The notes under the pieces: generated by a model | The model's database searches: none | Seen by the model: only the letters and a program-made list of their open reading frames with translations | Told to the model about the DNA's origin: nothing | Assembly: GCF_015278315.1 (NCBI RefSeq) | Contig: NZ_JADIJE010000001.1 | Coordinates: forward strand, 372,001-436,000 | Origin: Microbacterium ureisolvens | Lineage (GTDB): Bacteria; Actinomycetota; Actinomycetes; Actinomycetales; Microbacteriaceae | Direction of reading: 5' to 3' | Length of the DNA stretch: 64,000 nucleotides | Part shown: one piece after another, positions 1-8,693 of the stretch | How the letters are laid out: each line of letters opens with the position of its first letter | Position numbering within the stretch: the first letter of the stretch is position 1 | Position numbers and translations under genes: made by a program

Positions 1-1
1 C

Positions 2-1708
2 CGCCGCTCCGCCGTACGCCGCACCCGGGCTCGTCGGCTGTCCGCACTCGCCGTGACCGTCACCGCTCTGCTGGTCGCCGGTGCCGTGATTCCTGTCGTG
101 GCTTCCGCAGCTCCGGCGACCCCCGAGACGCTCTGGGGCGCCGCGCCCGACGCGACGCCGGTCGTCGACAGCGACCGTGTGCCGGTCGAGCTCGGCACCG
201 CCTTCGTGAGCGAGACCGACGGCGTGGTCCTGGGCGTGAAGTTCTGGAAGACGAAAGAGAACACAGGCACGCATGTCGGCAACCTCTGGGGGCCTGACGG
301 CAAGCTCCTGGCCACCGCGACCTTCGCCAACGAGACCCGCAGCGGCTGGCAGTCCGTGAGCTTCAGCCAGCCGGTGTCGGTCAAGGCCGACCAGCGGTAC
401 GTCGTCTCGTACCACGCTCCGAACGGCCGGTACGCATCGACCGTCGGATTCACCGCGCAGTCGGAGTCGAAGGTGCTCTCGGTTCCGGCGGGCCGCAGCG
501 GGGTCTACTCCTACGGCAAGTCGTCGACCTTCCCGACCAAGACCTGGCGCTCCAGCCAGTACTGGGTCGACACGATGTTCGTCGCCGACCCCAGTGCTCC
601 GGGTGCAACGCCCACGCCGACACCGACCGCGACGTCCACGCCGACCCCGCGGCCGACGGCGACCACTCAGCCGCGTCCGACTCCGACGGCGACCTCCACG
701 CCGACGCCGACTCCGACGCCGAAGCCCACCTCGACGCCGACGCCCACACCCACGCCCACTGCATCCCCGACTCCCACGACGCCGCCCGAACCCCCCGCCG
801 GCGGGGTCACCGCGCAGCCGTCGATCGGCAAGGGCTGGAATCTCACCTCCTCGAAGGTGGGGCTGGCACCCTTCGGACTGAAGTGCGCAGACCTGCCCGA
901 ATACAAGCAGACGGGCAACACCGTTCCCGCCGGCACGGTGATCTCGCGGATGCGCATCACCGGATGGCTCGATCTGTCGATGGGCAACATCACCATCAAA
1001 GAGAGCTGCATCCAGCCCAAGCCCGGTGCCGTCGGTATGGGAACCACCTCGCTGACCACCTGGAACAACAATCGCGGTCTGCAGGGACCCATCACCATCC
1101 AAGACAGCGAGTACGACGGCTCCCTGCTCTCCGATCGCGAGAAGGCGTTCATCGGCTTCTTCAACGGCGTCGCCAGCATGTACCGCAACTACGTCCACGA
1201 CTCGGGCAGTGGCATCGGCATCCAGGGCAGCTACGAGAAGACCGGCGCGAACGTCGTCATCCAGAACAACTACGTCGATCGGCTGATCGCTTACGGTGAC
1301 GCGAACGGGAGCGGAAATCACCAGTCCGCGTTCACGGTCCGAGACCTCGACAGCTCGACCAACGCCAACCGCCAGCTTCTCGTGAAGGACAACTACTTCG
1401 ACTGCGACGGCGCCAACGCCACCGGGGCCTTCTTCGTCCAGGCCAACGGGGACGATGTCCGCAACCTCACCGCGCAGGGTAACCTGCTGGCGGGCATGGG
1501 ATTCAACCTCATCCTCGAAGACGACCAGGGCCGATTCCCCGGCGTCACGTACTACAACATGCGAGCCATCGACAACCGCATGCTGCCGACGGAGTACGGG
1601 CCGACGAAGCTCGCGGGAAGAGGCGAAGGCTGGGCGCAGTGGACGGACAACTACCTCTACAGCCCGTCCGGCACCGATGGCAAGGGAAAGGTGGTGGCCG
1701 AGCCGTAG
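2..1708 (+). CDS. Secreted DUF4082 / right-handed beta-helix protein, 5' end outside window
   Basis: A GTG at 53 is available, but the frame stays open to the left edge and reads an Arg-rich stretch (RRSAVRRTRARR) running into a hydrophobic core and an Ala-rich cleavage region (ASAAPA). The real start with its signal-peptide n-region therefore lies off the window. After the signal comes a DUF4082 module of about 150 residues with the family pattern (VELGTAF, GVKFWK, TGTHVGNLWG, GWQSV, YVVSYHAPNGRYA). Next is a Thr/Pro linker of about 60 residues (DNA 600-795). The last ~290 residues resemble a right-handed parallel beta-helix (repeated short strands such as IVIQNNYV, LLVKDNYFDC), as in polysaccharide-binding or -cleaving proteins. 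No catalytic residue could be assigned. It converges on the glycosyltransferase at 1725. It probably acts outside the cell on, or as part of, the glycan made by the neighbouring genes; that role is inferred. Confidence 0.8.
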   Translation, partial: RRSAVRRTRARRLSALAVTVTALLVAGAVIPVVASAAPATPETLWGAAPDATPVVDSDRVPVELGTAFVSETDGVVLGVKFWKTKENTGTHVGNLWGPDGKLLATATFANETRSGWQSVSFSQPVSVKADQRYVVSYHAPNGRYASTVGFTAQSESKVLSVPAGRSGVYSYGKSSTFPTKTWRSSQYWVDTMFVADPSAPGATPTPTPTATSTPTPRPTATTQPRPTPTATSTPTPTPTPKPTSTPTPTPTPTASPTPTTPPEPPAGGVTAQPSIGKGWNLTSSKVGLAPFGLKCADLPEYKQTGNTVPAGTVISRMRITGWLDLSMGNITIKESCIQPKPGAVGMGTTSLTTWNNNRGLQGPITIQDSEYDGSLLSDREKAFIGFFNGVASMYRNYVHDSGSGIGIQGSYEKTGANVVIQNNYVDRLIAYGDANGSGNHQSAFTVRDLDSSTNANRQLLVKDNYFDCDGANATGAFFVQANGDDVRNLTAQGNLLAGMGFNLILEDDQGRFPGVTYYNMRAIDNRMLPTEYGPTKLAGRGEGWAQWTDNYLYSPSGTDGKGKVVAEP

Positions 1709-1720
1709 GCGAGGCTACGG
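1703..1720. terminator. Small hairpin between convergent genes
   Basis: CCGTAG, a 6-nt loop and CTACGG form a 6-bp stem that includes the stop codon of the DUF4082 gene. It sits in the 16-bp gap before the convergent glycosyltransferase stop. There is no T-run, so a bidirectional terminator role is only a guess. Confidence 0.3.
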
Positions 1721-1724
1721 AGCG

Positions 1725-3083
1725 TCAGCTCAGGAGGGTGCGGAGAAGGCCCGCATGCGCCGCAACGGATCGATCGGCTCGAAAGGCCTGCAGCGAAGCA
1801 TCGGCGATCTCTGCTCGTGACGACTCGATCGCGCCCGTGGCGACAGCGCAAAGGGCCCCGGTCAGGGCCTCGCGGTTGAGCTGCGGCCGGAAGCGTGCAC
1901 GCAGCATGGCGTCCCACGTGAGCCCGATAGGGTCGCCCAGTGGATTGGGCACGAGCAGTCCGTTCGGAACACCCACATCGAGCTGCTCCCTCGCGCCTCC
2001 GACATCGCTGAGCACCGAGGGAACACCCGACGCCAGCGCCTCCATCGACGCGAGCGACCATCCCTCGAAATAGGAGTCGAGGACGAACACGTCCGCCGCG
2101 CCGAGGAGGACGTCCACACGCTGCACGTTGTCGCGGAGGTGGATGCGGTCCGCAGCCGCGGATCTGTCCCGCAGACCGATGACCTGACGGGTGTACACGG
2201 CCTCATCGACACGGCCGGCAACCAGCAGGTGGGCGTTCGGAAGTGACCCCGCGACGTCCTCGAAGGCGCTCACCAGCGCGAAGGTGTTCTTCTGGAGACA
2301 GTGCCTCGCAAGGCAGACGAAGAGGATCTCGTCGCGCAGACCGAGCGCAGAGCGAGCAGCCCGTCGGTCGATACGCGAAACCTTCGCCGGATCGACGCCG
2401 TTGGGGATGGTCACCGCCAGGGTGCCGTGCACATCTCCGGCCTTGTGCAGGTACTCCTCGAGGACGAGTTCGCTGACGGCGACGACGGCGGAGAGCTTGA
2501 GCGACCGCGCAGCCACCTCGTCATCGCTCAGGTTGAAGAGATCGTGCATCCCGTGCAGCACCGCGGCCGCCGGTATGCCCAGGTCGTTCGCGACCGACAC
2601 CGGCCATTGCATCCCGCCGTGCAGATACATCACGTCCGGTCGCCAGCTCCGGACCCAGTCGGGGCCCTGCTCCGGCCCCGGATCGACCACCTCGACGCCG
2701 GCCTCGGCCAATTCCCTCCCGATGAGGCCGATGCCCTTGGTCTCCGCGTCCGAGGCCAGCAGGACGGCGACCTCGAAGTCGTGAGCGGGCAGCGAACGTG
2801 CCAGAAACGCCACCACCTCGTCGACGCCACCGGTGTCGAGGGTGTCGGTGACGAGCAGACAGCGAGCCGCGGACGCGCTCCGACGCACCGGCGGTGTCAC
2901 CGCCCGTGGCGGTGCGACCGCGGTCGGCCAGGTCGGCACCGGTCCGCCGGCAACGAGGGGCAGGCTCCACGAGTCGAGGGCTGCAGGTCGATTCCTGCGC
3001 ACCAACGGTCGGACGGCGGCGCGCATTCTCGCCGGCACGAGTCGTACGGCGAGACGTTCGAGCGCGAGAAGCACGCGCCTCAC
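1725..3083 (-). CDS. Family 4 glycosyltransferase
   Basis: 452 residues. The start is the GTG of a GTGA overlap with the flippase stop; a longer in-frame reading to 3959 is only the shadow of the flippase. After a basic, disordered N-terminus of about 75 residues the protein has a GT-B fold. The N-terminal Rossmann-like half contains LLVTDTLDTGGVDEVV. The C-terminal Glycos_transf_1 half contains LFVCLARHCLQKN, LLVAGRVDEA, the VLLGAADVFVL segment and the EGWSLASMEALASG motif with the two glutamates expected to bind the nucleotide sugar. No membrane segment was seen, so it should work on the cytoplasmic face. It is the last gene of the coupled glycan operon; donor and acceptor sugars cannot be told from sequence. 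Confidence 0.88.
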   Translation of the reverse strand: MRRVLLALERLAVRLVPARMRAAVRPLVRRNRPAALDSWSLPLVAGGPVPTWPTAVAPPRAVTPPVRRSASAARCLLVTDTLDTGGVDEVVAFLARSLPAHDFEVAVLLASDAETKGIGLIGRELAEAGVEVVDPGPEQGPDWVRSWRPDVMYLHGGMQWPVSVANDLGIPAAAVLHGMHDLFNLSDDEVAARSLKLSAVVAVSELVLEEYLHKAGDVHGTLAVTIPNGVDPAKVSRIDRRAARSALGLRDEILFVCLARHCLQKNTFALVSAFEDVAGSLPNAHLLVAGRVDEAVYTRQVIGLRDRSAAADRIHLRDNVQRVDVLLGAADVFVLDSYFEGWSLASMEALASGVPSVLSDVGGAREQLDVGVPNGLLVPNPLGDPIGLTWDAMLRARFRPQLNREALTGALCAVATGAIESSRAEIADASLQAFRADRSVAAHAGLLRTLLS

Positions 3084-4591
3084 GGCCGCTGCTCCGTCCC
3101 GGTCTGCGCCCCTGACTGCCACTTGGCACGGCGCCCCTGAGAGCGCCGCGGAAGATAGCGTCGGAGAGATCGCCACGTCAGCAGGAGATAGAGGGCCCCG
3201 CCGCAGAGGCCGCCGAGGAGGAGCTGCCAGATCGGTATCGCGACGAGATGCGATGCCACGTATGCCACCCCTCCGGCTGCGACGGCGGCGGTAAGCGGCC
3301 ACAGCCCGGCCGCCAGCATGCCGAGGACCCGCACGTTCAGTGCACGGCGCAGTGACACGAGGTAGATCGGGATGGTGATCGCCACGACGGTGAAGACGTG
3401 CACGAGGCTGATCCCGATGAGACCCGCGGTCGAGATCCCGAGCCAGAGTGCCGGGACGAGGACGATCAGCACGACGACCTGCACGCTGAACAGCACCCCG
3501 GTCCGCCCCGATGCGATGAGGATGTTCGCGACCAGCTGTCCGATGGCGTTCGCGGCCCCGTAGACCGAAAGGATGACGACGATCGGGGCAGCGTCCGCCC
3601 ACTGGTTCCCGTAGATCGTCAGTATCAACGGTGAGGCCAGACCGCTCGTCAGCGCAGCGATCGGGAACGCGATCAGTCCGACGACGCGTACGGAGGTCGC
3701 CAGCGTGCCCGGGATGTCGCCGCCCTCTTTTCGCACCGTGGAGAACGCGGGCAGCACGATGCCGTTGAGGATCGAACCGAGCACGGACGAGGCCCACGAC
3801 GAGACGTTGAACGCCAAGGTGTAGAGCCCGACGTCCCGGAGGGAGAGCATGTGCCCGACGTAGACATAGTCGACATTGGCGATGAGCTGGCTCAGGAGAT
3901 TCGCCAGCGCCAGGGGGAGCCCGAACTGGATCAGGAGGCGCGACGCGGACCGGCTCCACCCGGGACCGTACCGATGCGAGACGGCGACGATCACGAGTAT
4001 GCCTGTCACCAGCTGGCCGGCGACGCGCGACCAGGCGAACGCCTGAGCTCCGTCGCCGACGAGCGCGAGGCCTATCAGCACTACCGCGCCCACGACGGTA
4101 CCGACGAGGCTGGTCGAGAAGATCACGTTCTGACGGAACTCACGTTGAAGTTGCGCGCTGGGAACGACGAACACTCCGCTGAGGGCCACGGAGATCGCCA
4201 GGATCCTCAGCGCCGGCGCGGCCGCCTCCGAACCCAGGAGCGACGCGACGGGCTCGGCGAAGACGGCCAGCAGCCCGCCGAGCGCCGCGCTGACGCCGAC
4301 CGACATCGTGATGGCGGTCGGTGCGATCGCACGCTCGTCCAGGTCGTTCCTCGCGATCGCCGATCCGATGCCCAGCTCTGCGAAGGTGACGATCATCGCG
4401 TGCGCGACGACGGCCAGGGTGAAGATGCCGAACTCCTCGGGCGAGACGAGCCGGGCGACGACGGCCATCACCGCGATGTTCGATACGCGCATGACGATCG
4501 AGTTGCCGCCGAGCCAGAAGCTTCCGCGACGGACCTTTCGATCGAGATCGCCCGACGGCGCGTCCGTCGGCGACGGATCAGCGGCGGACAC
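3080..4591 (-). CDS. Wzx-like oligosaccharide flippase
   Basis: 503 residues starting at GTG and overlapping the upstream glycosyltransferase by 14 bp. A charged N-terminus (DLDRKVRRGSFWLGGNSI) leads into about 12-14 hydrophobic helices. The opening VARLVSPEEFGIFTLA and the later PSAQLQREFRQNVIF are typical of the Polysacc_synt/MATE-like exporters that flip undecaprenyl-linked oligosaccharides. Position between two GT4 genes fits a Wzx role in the same pathway. A polymerase (Wzy) is not visible in the window, so either a short glycan is made or the polymerase lies elsewhere. Confidence 0.88.
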   Translation of the reverse strand: MSAADPSPTDAPSGDLDRKVRRGSFWLGGNSIVMRVSNIAVMAVVARLVSPEEFGIFTLAVVAHAMIVTFAELGIGSAIARNDLDERAIAPTAITMSVGVSAALGGLLAVFAEPVASLLGSEAAAPALRILAISVALSGVFVVPSAQLQREFRQNVIFSTSLVGTVVGAVVLIGLALVGDGAQAFAWSRVAGQLVTGILVIVAVSHRYGPGWSRSASRLLIQFGLPLALANLLSQLIANVDYVYVGHMLSLRDVGLYTLAFNVSSWASSVLGSILNGIVLPAFSTVRKEGGDIPGTLATSVRVVGLIAFPIAALTSGLASPLILTIYGNQWADAAPIVVILSVYGAANAIGQLVANILIASGRTGVLFSVQVVVLIVLVPALWLGISTAGLIGISLVHVFTVVAITIPIYLVSLRRALNVRVLGMLAAGLWPLTAAVAAGGVAYVASHLVAIPIWQLLLGGLCGGALYLLLTWRSLRRYLPRRSQGRRAKWQSGAQTGTEQRP

Positions 4592-5825
4592 GACGGCCCA
4601 CCCGACCCCACCGCGCGCGGATCGACTCGAGCCGCGCCTTCACGACAAGTCGGCTGGCAACGACACGCCGAGTGGCGGGTCCGGGTGCATTCGAGAGCGC
4701 AGCACGATAGATCGTCTCCAGGGCGTCGGCGGTCGCATCGAGCCCGAACCGCTCCGTCGCCTCCTGCAAGGCGAATCCGCCGAGCGCCTCGCGGCGGCGC
4801 TCGTCCGCGTAGATCCCGACGATCTGATCGGCGAGATCCATGTCGGATCGCCGTTCCCGCTCGGTCCCGTAGAAGCCGTGGCGCCGGAAGTGCGGCAGGC
4901 TCGCCGGCTCATACGGCAGCGAGAAGCCTCCTTCCCCCACGACGACGACCGGTTTGCCGTGGGCGAGCCCCCTGATCGCCGAGCCCCCCATCCCGAGGAC
5001 GACGTCCGCGCCGGCGTAGGCCGGGCGCGGATCCTGCAGGGAGCCGGTGAGCTGAACAGCCACCCTGCCCAGTCGCGCGTTCGCGTCCTCGGCAGCGTGG
5101 GACACCAGCTCGAAGGCATCGCCGTCGCCGACGATGACGAGCCGGAGGCGCGGGTCGTCGATCCGCTCCACGGCGGAGATCGACCGCAGGATGGCCTCCG
5201 ACTTCATTGCCTTGTCGACTCGCGTGACCATCGACAGCAGGGTCTGATCGTCGCCGACACCCAGCTCATGCCGGAACTGCTCTCCCCGCACCGGATCGGG
5301 ATGGTCGGCATGCAGATCGACGGGCGGCTCCATGAGGTGGACCGCCGCGCGAAGCCGTGACTCCGCTTCCTCCTGCATCCCGCCCGTTCCGACGATGAGG
5401 GGGACGTATGGCGAACCCCAGAACGCGTTCTCCATGTTCCAGTTCGTCTCGACGGCGGCGCCCGCCGTCCAGCCCGCAGACGACACCGCGGCGACTCGCC
5501 CCAGCCAGGGAGCGAACGCGTGGACGATGTCGGCACGATGCGCGTCGACGACGCGCCGCAGAGCCGCAGCAGTGCGCGCCAGGCCCTCCCATTCGACGAA
5601 CTCGACCTCGATGCCGCTCTCTCGTGCGTACGGCAGAATCGACTGCGACACAGCGTCGTCTCTCACGGCGACCACCCACACCGCGTGCCCTCGTTCGCGA
5701 AGGGTTCGTGCGAGGTCGATCGCGTTGATCTGACAGCCTCCCAGTGCGAGCCCGGCGAGTCCGATCACCACCCGCAGCCCCTGCGGCCGCGGGAGCTGCT
5801 GCGTCCTCCGCATTCCCGTACTCAC
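4578..5825 (-). CDS. Family 4 glycosyltransferase
   Basis: 415 residues from the GTG of a GTGA overlap with the aminotransferase stop, preceded by a GAGG-type ribosome site. The N-terminal half opens with VVIGLAGLALGGCQINAIDLARTL, the glycine-rich acceptor loop of GT4 enzymes. The C-terminal half has LSMVTRVDKAMKSEA, LVIVGDGDAFELV and VVLGMGGSAIRGLAHGKPVVV. The usual E-x7-E motif is degenerate here (the segment reads GMGGSAIRGLAHG), so donor binding may differ from the neighbour at 1725. Part of the glycan operon; cytoplasmic, with no membrane helix. Sugar specificity unknown. Confidence 0.82.
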   Translation of the reverse strand: MSTGMRRTQQLPRPQGLRVVIGLAGLALGGCQINAIDLARTLRERGHAVWVVAVRDDAVSQSILPYARESGIEVEFVEWEGLARTAAALRRVVDAHRADIVHAFAPWLGRVAAVSSAGWTAGAAVETNWNMENAFWGSPYVPLIVGTGGMQEEAESRLRAAVHLMEPPVDLHADHPDPVRGEQFRHELGVGDDQTLLSMVTRVDKAMKSEAILRSISAVERIDDPRLRLVIVGDGDAFELVSHAAEDANARLGRVAVQLTGSLQDPRPAYAGADVVLGMGGSAIRGLAHGKPVVVVGEGGFSLPYEPASLPHFRRHGFYGTERERRSDMDLADQIVGIYADERRREALGGFALQEATERFGLDATADALETIYRAALSNAPGPATRRVVASRLVVKARLESIRARWGRVGRRVRR

Positions 5826-6928
5826 CAGAGGCCTCGTAGCACGTCCGCTGTACGAAGCTGCTGCTGCTCGGTCAGGTGGGGGAACATCGGCAGCGACAGG
5901 ATCTCGTCGGCGGCGGCCTCGGCGATCGGGAACTGCCCACGTCGATACCCGAGCGGCTCGTACGCTTCGGTGAGATGAACCGCGGTGGGGTAGTGGATGC
6001 CGACCCCGATGCCCGCCGCGGTGAGCTCGGCCATCACCCGGTCGCGCTCGTGCACGCGGACCACGTACAGGTGCCAGACATCCTGATTGCCCGGGCGGAC
6101 CGCGGGGAGACGGACGCCTTCGACGCCGTGGAGCATCTCGCAGTAGCGATCGGCGGCGGCGCGCCGCGCGGCGTTCCACCCGTCGAGCCGACGCAGCTTG
6201 GCGCGCAGCACTGTCGCCTGTACCGCATCCAGGCGCGCGTTCATGCCGACGTGGTCATGCACGTACTTGACCGAGCTGCCGTGCGCCGCGAGGTTGCGGA
6301 TCAGCGCGGCGACGCCCGCGTCGTCGGTCATCACCGCACCGGCGTCGCCGGCGGCGCCGAGGTTCTTGCCCGGATAGAAGCTCGTGGCCGCCACGCGGCT
6401 GAGCGCGCCCGCACGACCGGCGGGACCGGACGCGCCCTGTGACTGCGCGGCGTCCTCGACGATATCCAGGCCGTGCTTCGCGGCGATCGGTGCGATCAAC
6501 TCCATGGGAGCGGTCTGACCGAAAAGGTGCACCGGCGCGATCGCCTTTGTGCGGGAGGTGATTGCCGCCTCGATCGCGTCGGGGTCGATCAGGAGGTACT
6601 CTTCGTCGACGTCGACGAAGACCGGCACCGCGCCGATGCGCGAGGCAGCCTCGGCGGTCGCGATGAAAGTGTTCGCGGGCATGATGACCTCGTCGCCGGG
6701 ACCGACTCCGATCGCCCGATACGCCAGTTCGAGCGCATCGGTGCCGTTGGAGACCCCGACGACGTACTCGACGCCGATGTACTGCGCGTACTCCCCCTCG
6801 AAGGCGTCGACCTCCGGACCGCCGATGAAGGACGCAGCGGTGAGCTGCTGACGCCAGACCGCGGAGACCTCGTCGGCGACCTCCGCCTGCTGGGCGGCGA
6901 GATCGAGGAAGGGGACCGTGGTGCTCAC
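5822..6928 (-). CDS. DegT/DnrJ/EryC1/StrS aminotransferase (WbpE/FdtB-like)
   Basis: 368 residues from GTG in a GTGA overlap with the acetyltransferase gene. This PLP-dependent enzyme family transfers an amino group from glutamate to a keto group of a nucleotide-activated sugar. The start PFLDLAAQQ, the NGTDALELA substrate-loop motif, VEDAAQSQGA and SFYPGKNLGAAGDAG with the Schiff-base lysine near K188 are all intact. The sequence pattern is closest to enzymes aminating C3 of UDP or dTDP sugars (WbpE, FdtB), which would fit the Gfo/Idh dehydrogenase in the same operon making a 3-keto sugar. That pairing is inferred. Confidence 0.88.
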   Translation of the reverse strand: MSTTVPFLDLAAQQAEVADEVSAVWRQQLTAASFIGGPEVDAFEGEYAQYIGVEYVVGVSNGTDALELAYRAIGVGPGDEVIMPANTFIATAEAASRIGAVPVFVDVDEEYLLIDPDAIEAAITSRTKAIAPVHLFGQTAPMELIAPIAAKHGLDIVEDAAQSQGASGPAGRAGALSRVAATSFYPGKNLGAAGDAGAVMTDDAGVAALIRNLAAHGSSVKYVHDHVGMNARLDAVQATVLRAKLRRLDGWNAARRAAADRYCEMLHGVEGVRLPAVRPGNQDVWHLYVVRVHERDRVMAELTAAGIGVGIHYPTAVHLTEAYEPLGYRRGQFPIAEAAADEILSLPMFPHLTEQQQLRTADVLRGLW

Positions 6929-7551
6929 TGGTGCGCTCCGATCTCGCGAGCGGGCACCCCGGCCCACGTCGCTTCCGCAGGGATGTCGCTCAGCACGACG
7001 GCCCCCATTCCCACCGTGGACTCGGAGCCTATCGTCAGCCCCTGACGCACGCACGCGTTCATCCCGACGTACGCCGCCTCGTGCACCCGGACGGTCCCGC
7101 CCAGCGACACGCCGGCCGCCAACGTCACGAAGTCCTCGAGGACGTCGTCGTGCGTGATGGTGCAGTTCGGCATCACGACGACGTGCCGCCCGAGCGCGGC
7201 GTCCGCTGTCACGACGACGCCGTCGAGCAGGATGCTGCCGGAGCCGACGTCGCTGGAGCGGCCGATCCGCGCCGACCGGGCGACGAAGGTCGCGTAGCGC
7301 TGTTCATCGATCCCGAACTTGCGGAACCGCCGGACGACTTCGCGCCTGCTCTGGCTCGGACCGACGCAGACGAGCAAGGACTCGGCGCGCGTCACCGCGT
7401 CGACGACCGACCCCACGACCGGGATGCCCGCGATTTCGGTGTCATGAAGTTCGACGTTGTCGTCGAGAATGCCGACGACGCCCGTGATCCCCGCCGCGAG
7501 GACCTCGCGCGCCAGACCGCTCGCCCCGACGAGGAGGAGACCGTCCGCCAC
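6925..7551 (-). CDS. PglD/NeuD-type sugar O/N-acetyltransferase
   Basis: 208 residues, GTG start sharing one base with the preceding TAG. The N-terminal Rossmann-like half (LLLVGASGLAREVL, VVGILDD) binds the UDP-sugar. The C-terminal half is a left-handed beta-helix of hexapeptide repeats (IGRSSDVGSGSILLDG, MPNCTITHDDVLEDF) with the catalytic-type His in THDDVLEDF, ending in AGVPAREIG. The family acetylates amino groups of UDP-sugars with acetyl-CoA, as PglD does on UDP-4-amino sugars. Its position between two aminotransferases supports N-acetylation of an amino sugar intermediate. Confidence 0.87.
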   Translation of the reverse strand: MADGLLLVGASGLAREVLAAGITGVVGILDDNVELHDTEIAGIPVVGSVVDAVTRAESLLVCVGPSQSRREVVRRFRKFGIDEQRYATFVARSARIGRSSDVGSGSILLDGVVVTADAALGRHVVVMPNCTITHDDVLEDFVTLAAGVSLGGTVRVHEAAYVGMNACVRQGLTIGSESTVGMGAVVLSDIPAEATWAGVPAREIGAHQ

Positions 7552-8693
7552 TACGCCGCTCCGATCGGCGAGCGCAGGACGGCGATCACGCGGTCCTGGT
7601 CCTCCTCCGTCAGCTGGTGGAAGACGGGGAGGATCAGCGTGCGGTCGTTGAGCCGTTCGGTGACCGGCAGACCGTTCTCGGGCGCCAGATCCCGGTAGGG
7701 GGGCTGGCGATGCGACGCCATGATGCCGCGGCGCGCCGAGATGTCGGAGTGGGCGAGGGCTTCGAGCAGTCCGTCGCGGTCGGTGGGGTAGTCGCCTCCG
7801 ACCTCGACCCAGAAGGACTGGAAGTTGCTGGTGCCGTGGTCCGGGTCGGCCACGGCGCGCAGGCCGGGGATCTCGCCGATCGCCTGCTGGTAGCGCTCCG
7901 CGATCGCGCGGCGTCGAGCGACGATCTCGGGCAGCCGCCTCAGCTGGACGATGCCGACGGCCGCCTGCAGGTCAGTCATGCGGTAGTTGAAGCCGACCTC
8001 GGTGTACTCCTCCGCCGGCGGCAGCACCGAGGCGTGCCGATCCGCCGCCGATACGCTCATCGCGTGTTCGCGCAGATGCCGGGCGCGGTCCGCCCAGTCG
8101 GGGTTGGACGTCGTGAGCATGCCGCCCTCGCCCGTCGTGAGGAGCTTGCGCGGATGGAAGGACCACGCGGCGATCTCGGCGCCCGCGCCGACCGGTCGGC
8201 CCTTGTACGTCGAGCCCGCGCCGCACGCGGCATCCTCGATGACGACGATGTTGAGCTGGTCGGTGAAGGAGCGGATGTCGTCGATATCGACCGGGATGCC
8301 GCCCTGATCGACGGCGATGACCGCCCTCGTCTGCGGAGTCAGCGCCTCGGCGACCGTGTGGCCGGTGACGTTGCCGGTGACTGGGTCGACGTCGGCGAAG
8401 ACGGGATTCGCTCCCACGTAGCGGACGGCGTTCGTGGTCGCGATGAACGAGAACGACGGCACGACCACGTCGTCGCCAGCGCCTACCCCCGCGGCGATGA
8501 GGGCGAGATGCAACGCGGTGGTGCAGCTGCTCGTCGCGACGGCGTAGCGGGCCTGCATGGCGTCGGCGAACTCTTCCTCGAAGCGGGCCACCCGCGGCCC
8601 CTGGGCGACCCAGCCGCTGGCGATGGCCTCGGCGACGGCATCCGTCTCCTCCTGGCCGAGCCACGGCACCATCACATTTATGCGGCCGGTCAT
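7551..8693 (-). CDS. DegT/DnrJ/EryC1/StrS aminotransferase (PglE/perosamine-synthase-like)
   Basis: 380 residues from ATG in an ATGA overlap with the epimerase gene; longer upstream readings only shadow that gene. It is a PLP aminotransferase with SSCTTALHLAL, VIEDAACGAGS and SFHPRKLLTTGEGG carrying the Schiff-base lysine at about K183. The pattern SFSFIATTNAV and the HPRK site resemble enzymes that aminate C4 of 4-keto-6-deoxy sugars. A second aminotransferase beside a PglD-type acetyltransferase suggests a diamino or 4-amino sugar, but no 4,6-dehydratase lies in the window, so the substrate must come from elsewhere or the assignment is wrong. Confidence 0.87.
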   Translation of the reverse strand: MTGRINVMVPWLGQEETDAVAEAIASGWVAQGPRVARFEEEFADAMQARYAVATSSCTTALHLALIAAGVGAGDDVVVPSFSFIATTNAVRYVGANPVFADVDPVTGNVTGHTVAEALTPQTRAVIAVDQGGIPVDIDDIRSFTDQLNIVVIEDAACGAGSTYKGRPVGAGAEIAAWSFHPRKLLTTGEGGMLTTSNPDWADRARHLREHAMSVSAADRHASVLPPAEEYTEVGFNYRMTDLQAAVGIVQLRRLPEIVARRRAIAERYQQAIGEIPGLRAVADPDHGTSNFQSFWVEVGGDYPTDRDGLLEALAHSDISARRGIMASHRQPPYRDLAPENGLPVTERLNDRTLILPVFHQLTEEDQDRVIAVLRSPIGAA